A DNA stretch of 23,040 nt from Deltaproteobacteria bacterium. Lineage in GTDB: Bacteria > Desulfobacterota > Desulfobacteria > Desulfobacterales > JAFDCJ01. Shown here in pieces: positions 22,404-23,040 of this stretch (positions are counted from its first letter, which is position 1; the number at the start of each line of letters is the position of its first letter). A program made the translations under genes and the position numbers. The notes below the pieces were generated by a model. The model searched no databases, had not been told where the DNA came from, and saw only the letters and a program-made list of their open reading frames with translations. Location of the stretch: positions 1-23,040 of the forward strand of contig JAJRVC010000312.1 in NCBI GenBank assembly GCA_024277475.1, given 5' to 3'.

Positions 22404-23040
22404 ATGAGTAACAAAAAAGTATCGGTTCTCGATGTTCAGCAGGCAAAGGAAGAGGGTCGCAAACTGGTCATGATGACTGCTTATGATTACCCCTTCGGCC
22501 TGATGGCCGATGAGGCCTGTGTCGATATCGTCCTGGTGGGCGATTCACTGGGGATGGTGGTTATGGGTCTGGAGGGAACCGTCGAGGTCAGCATGGAGCA
22601 CATGATTCACCACATTAAGGCGGTAGTGCGGGGGTGTAGAGGTCCCATGATTGTCGGCGATATGCCGTTTATGAGCTACAACACCTCCATCAGGGATGCC
22701 ATTCAAAACGCCGGCCGTCTGATGAAGGAAGGAGGCTGTGAAGTTATCAAACTGGAGGGCGGCGTTGACTTTGCACCCACCATCCAGGCAATCGTCAAGG
22801 CCGGCATACCGGTACAGGGCCATATCGGGCTGACACCGCAGACAGCAAGCGCTTTGGGCGGTTTCAAGATGCAGGGGCGGGATGCCACGGCCGCCAAACA
22901 GATTATCGATGACGCCAAAGCCCTGGAGGATGCAGGTGTATTTTCGATGATTCTGGAAGCGGTGCCGGCCCCCCTTGGGAGGCTGGTTGCCGAAGCGGTC
23001 AAAGTCCCGGTCATCGGCATCGGCGCCGGCCCCGATGTGG
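22404..23040 (+). CDS. panB: 3-methyl-2-oxobutanoate hydroxymethyltransferase (3' partial)
   Basis: The enzyme transfers a hydroxymethyl group from methylene-tetrahydrofolate to 2-ketoisovalerate, giving ketopantoate, the substrate of PanE. The window holds the first 212 codons of about 265-285. Visible motifs are 'MMTAYDYPFGLMADEA', the metal-binding 'LVGDSLGMVVMG' and 'VGDMPFMSYN', 'VIKLEGG', 'GHIGLTPQ', and the catalytic region 'MILEAVPAP'. The family's next motif 'VPVIGIGAGP' begins just before the window end. AAGGAG 8 bases before the ATG supports the start. Confidence 0.96.
   Translation, partial: MSNKKVSVLDVQQAKEEGRKLVMMTAYDYPFGLMADEACVDIVLVGDSLGMVVMGLEGTVEVSMEHMIHHIKAVVRGCRGPMIVGDMPFMSYNTSIRDAIQNAGRLMKEGGCEVIKLEGGVDFAPTIQAIVKAGIPVQGHIGLTPQTASALGGFKMQGRDATAAKQIIDDAKALEDAGVFSMILEAVPAPLGRLVAEAVKVPVIGIGAGPDV

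Overview
The window looks like chromosomal DNA of an anaerobic Desulfobacterota (former Deltaproteobacteria) bacterium. This is inferred from the gene content and from the style of the intergenic repeats (heptamer runs, 'TTCGA' inverted repeats); no 16S rRNA or other diagnostic marker is present.

Region 1 (1-6499, + strand) is a catabolic operon. It holds the two ATPases of a LivFGHMK-type ABC importer (LivG, cut by the window start, and LivF), a short-chain dehydrogenase (SDR), an acyl-CoA synthetase, a second FabG-like SDR, a DUF35 zinc-ribbon/OB-fold protein and an SCP-x/archaeal-type thiolase. The likely logic is import of an organic acid, CoA activation, beta-hydroxy oxidation and thiolytic cleavage. 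The substrate cannot be read from the sequence. A 163-bp palindromic MITE-like element sits between the first SDR and the ligase.

Region 2 (6500-8830) is a small accessory island around tRNA-Asn(GTT). It contains a toxin-antitoxin pair with a truncated ParE/RelE toxin, two GIY-YIG proteins, dispersed hairpin repeats, an exact 20-bp copy of the tRNA 3' end 302 bp from the original, a decayed tRNA-like copy on the other side, and an intact Phd/RelE-type toxin-antitoxin pair. The small GIY-YIG gene lies exactly between the two tRNA 3'-end repeats, so the segment looks like a tiny tRNA-targeted cassette or the stump of a larger one.

Region 3 (8892-12260, - strand) is hisS followed by aspS, with a good hisS promoter and a clear terminator after aspS. 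The AspRS carries His and Gly at the positions associated with non-discriminating enzymes.

Region 4 (12291-23040, + strand) is a peptide uptake and hydrolysis block: a P1-family (DmpA-like) peptidase behind a 12-unit heptamer repeat, a family-5 solute-binding protein, two Dpp/Opp permeases, an M20 metallopeptidase and two Dpp/Opp ATPases. It is followed by ketopantoate reductase (panE) and ketopantoate hydroxymethyltransferase (panB, cut by the window end). The first ATPase gene is interrupted by an in-frame TAA, with an intact 59-codon C-terminal continuation after it. Several gaps between these genes are filled with dispersed repeats. No rRNA, CRISPR array, IS transposase or integrase was found.
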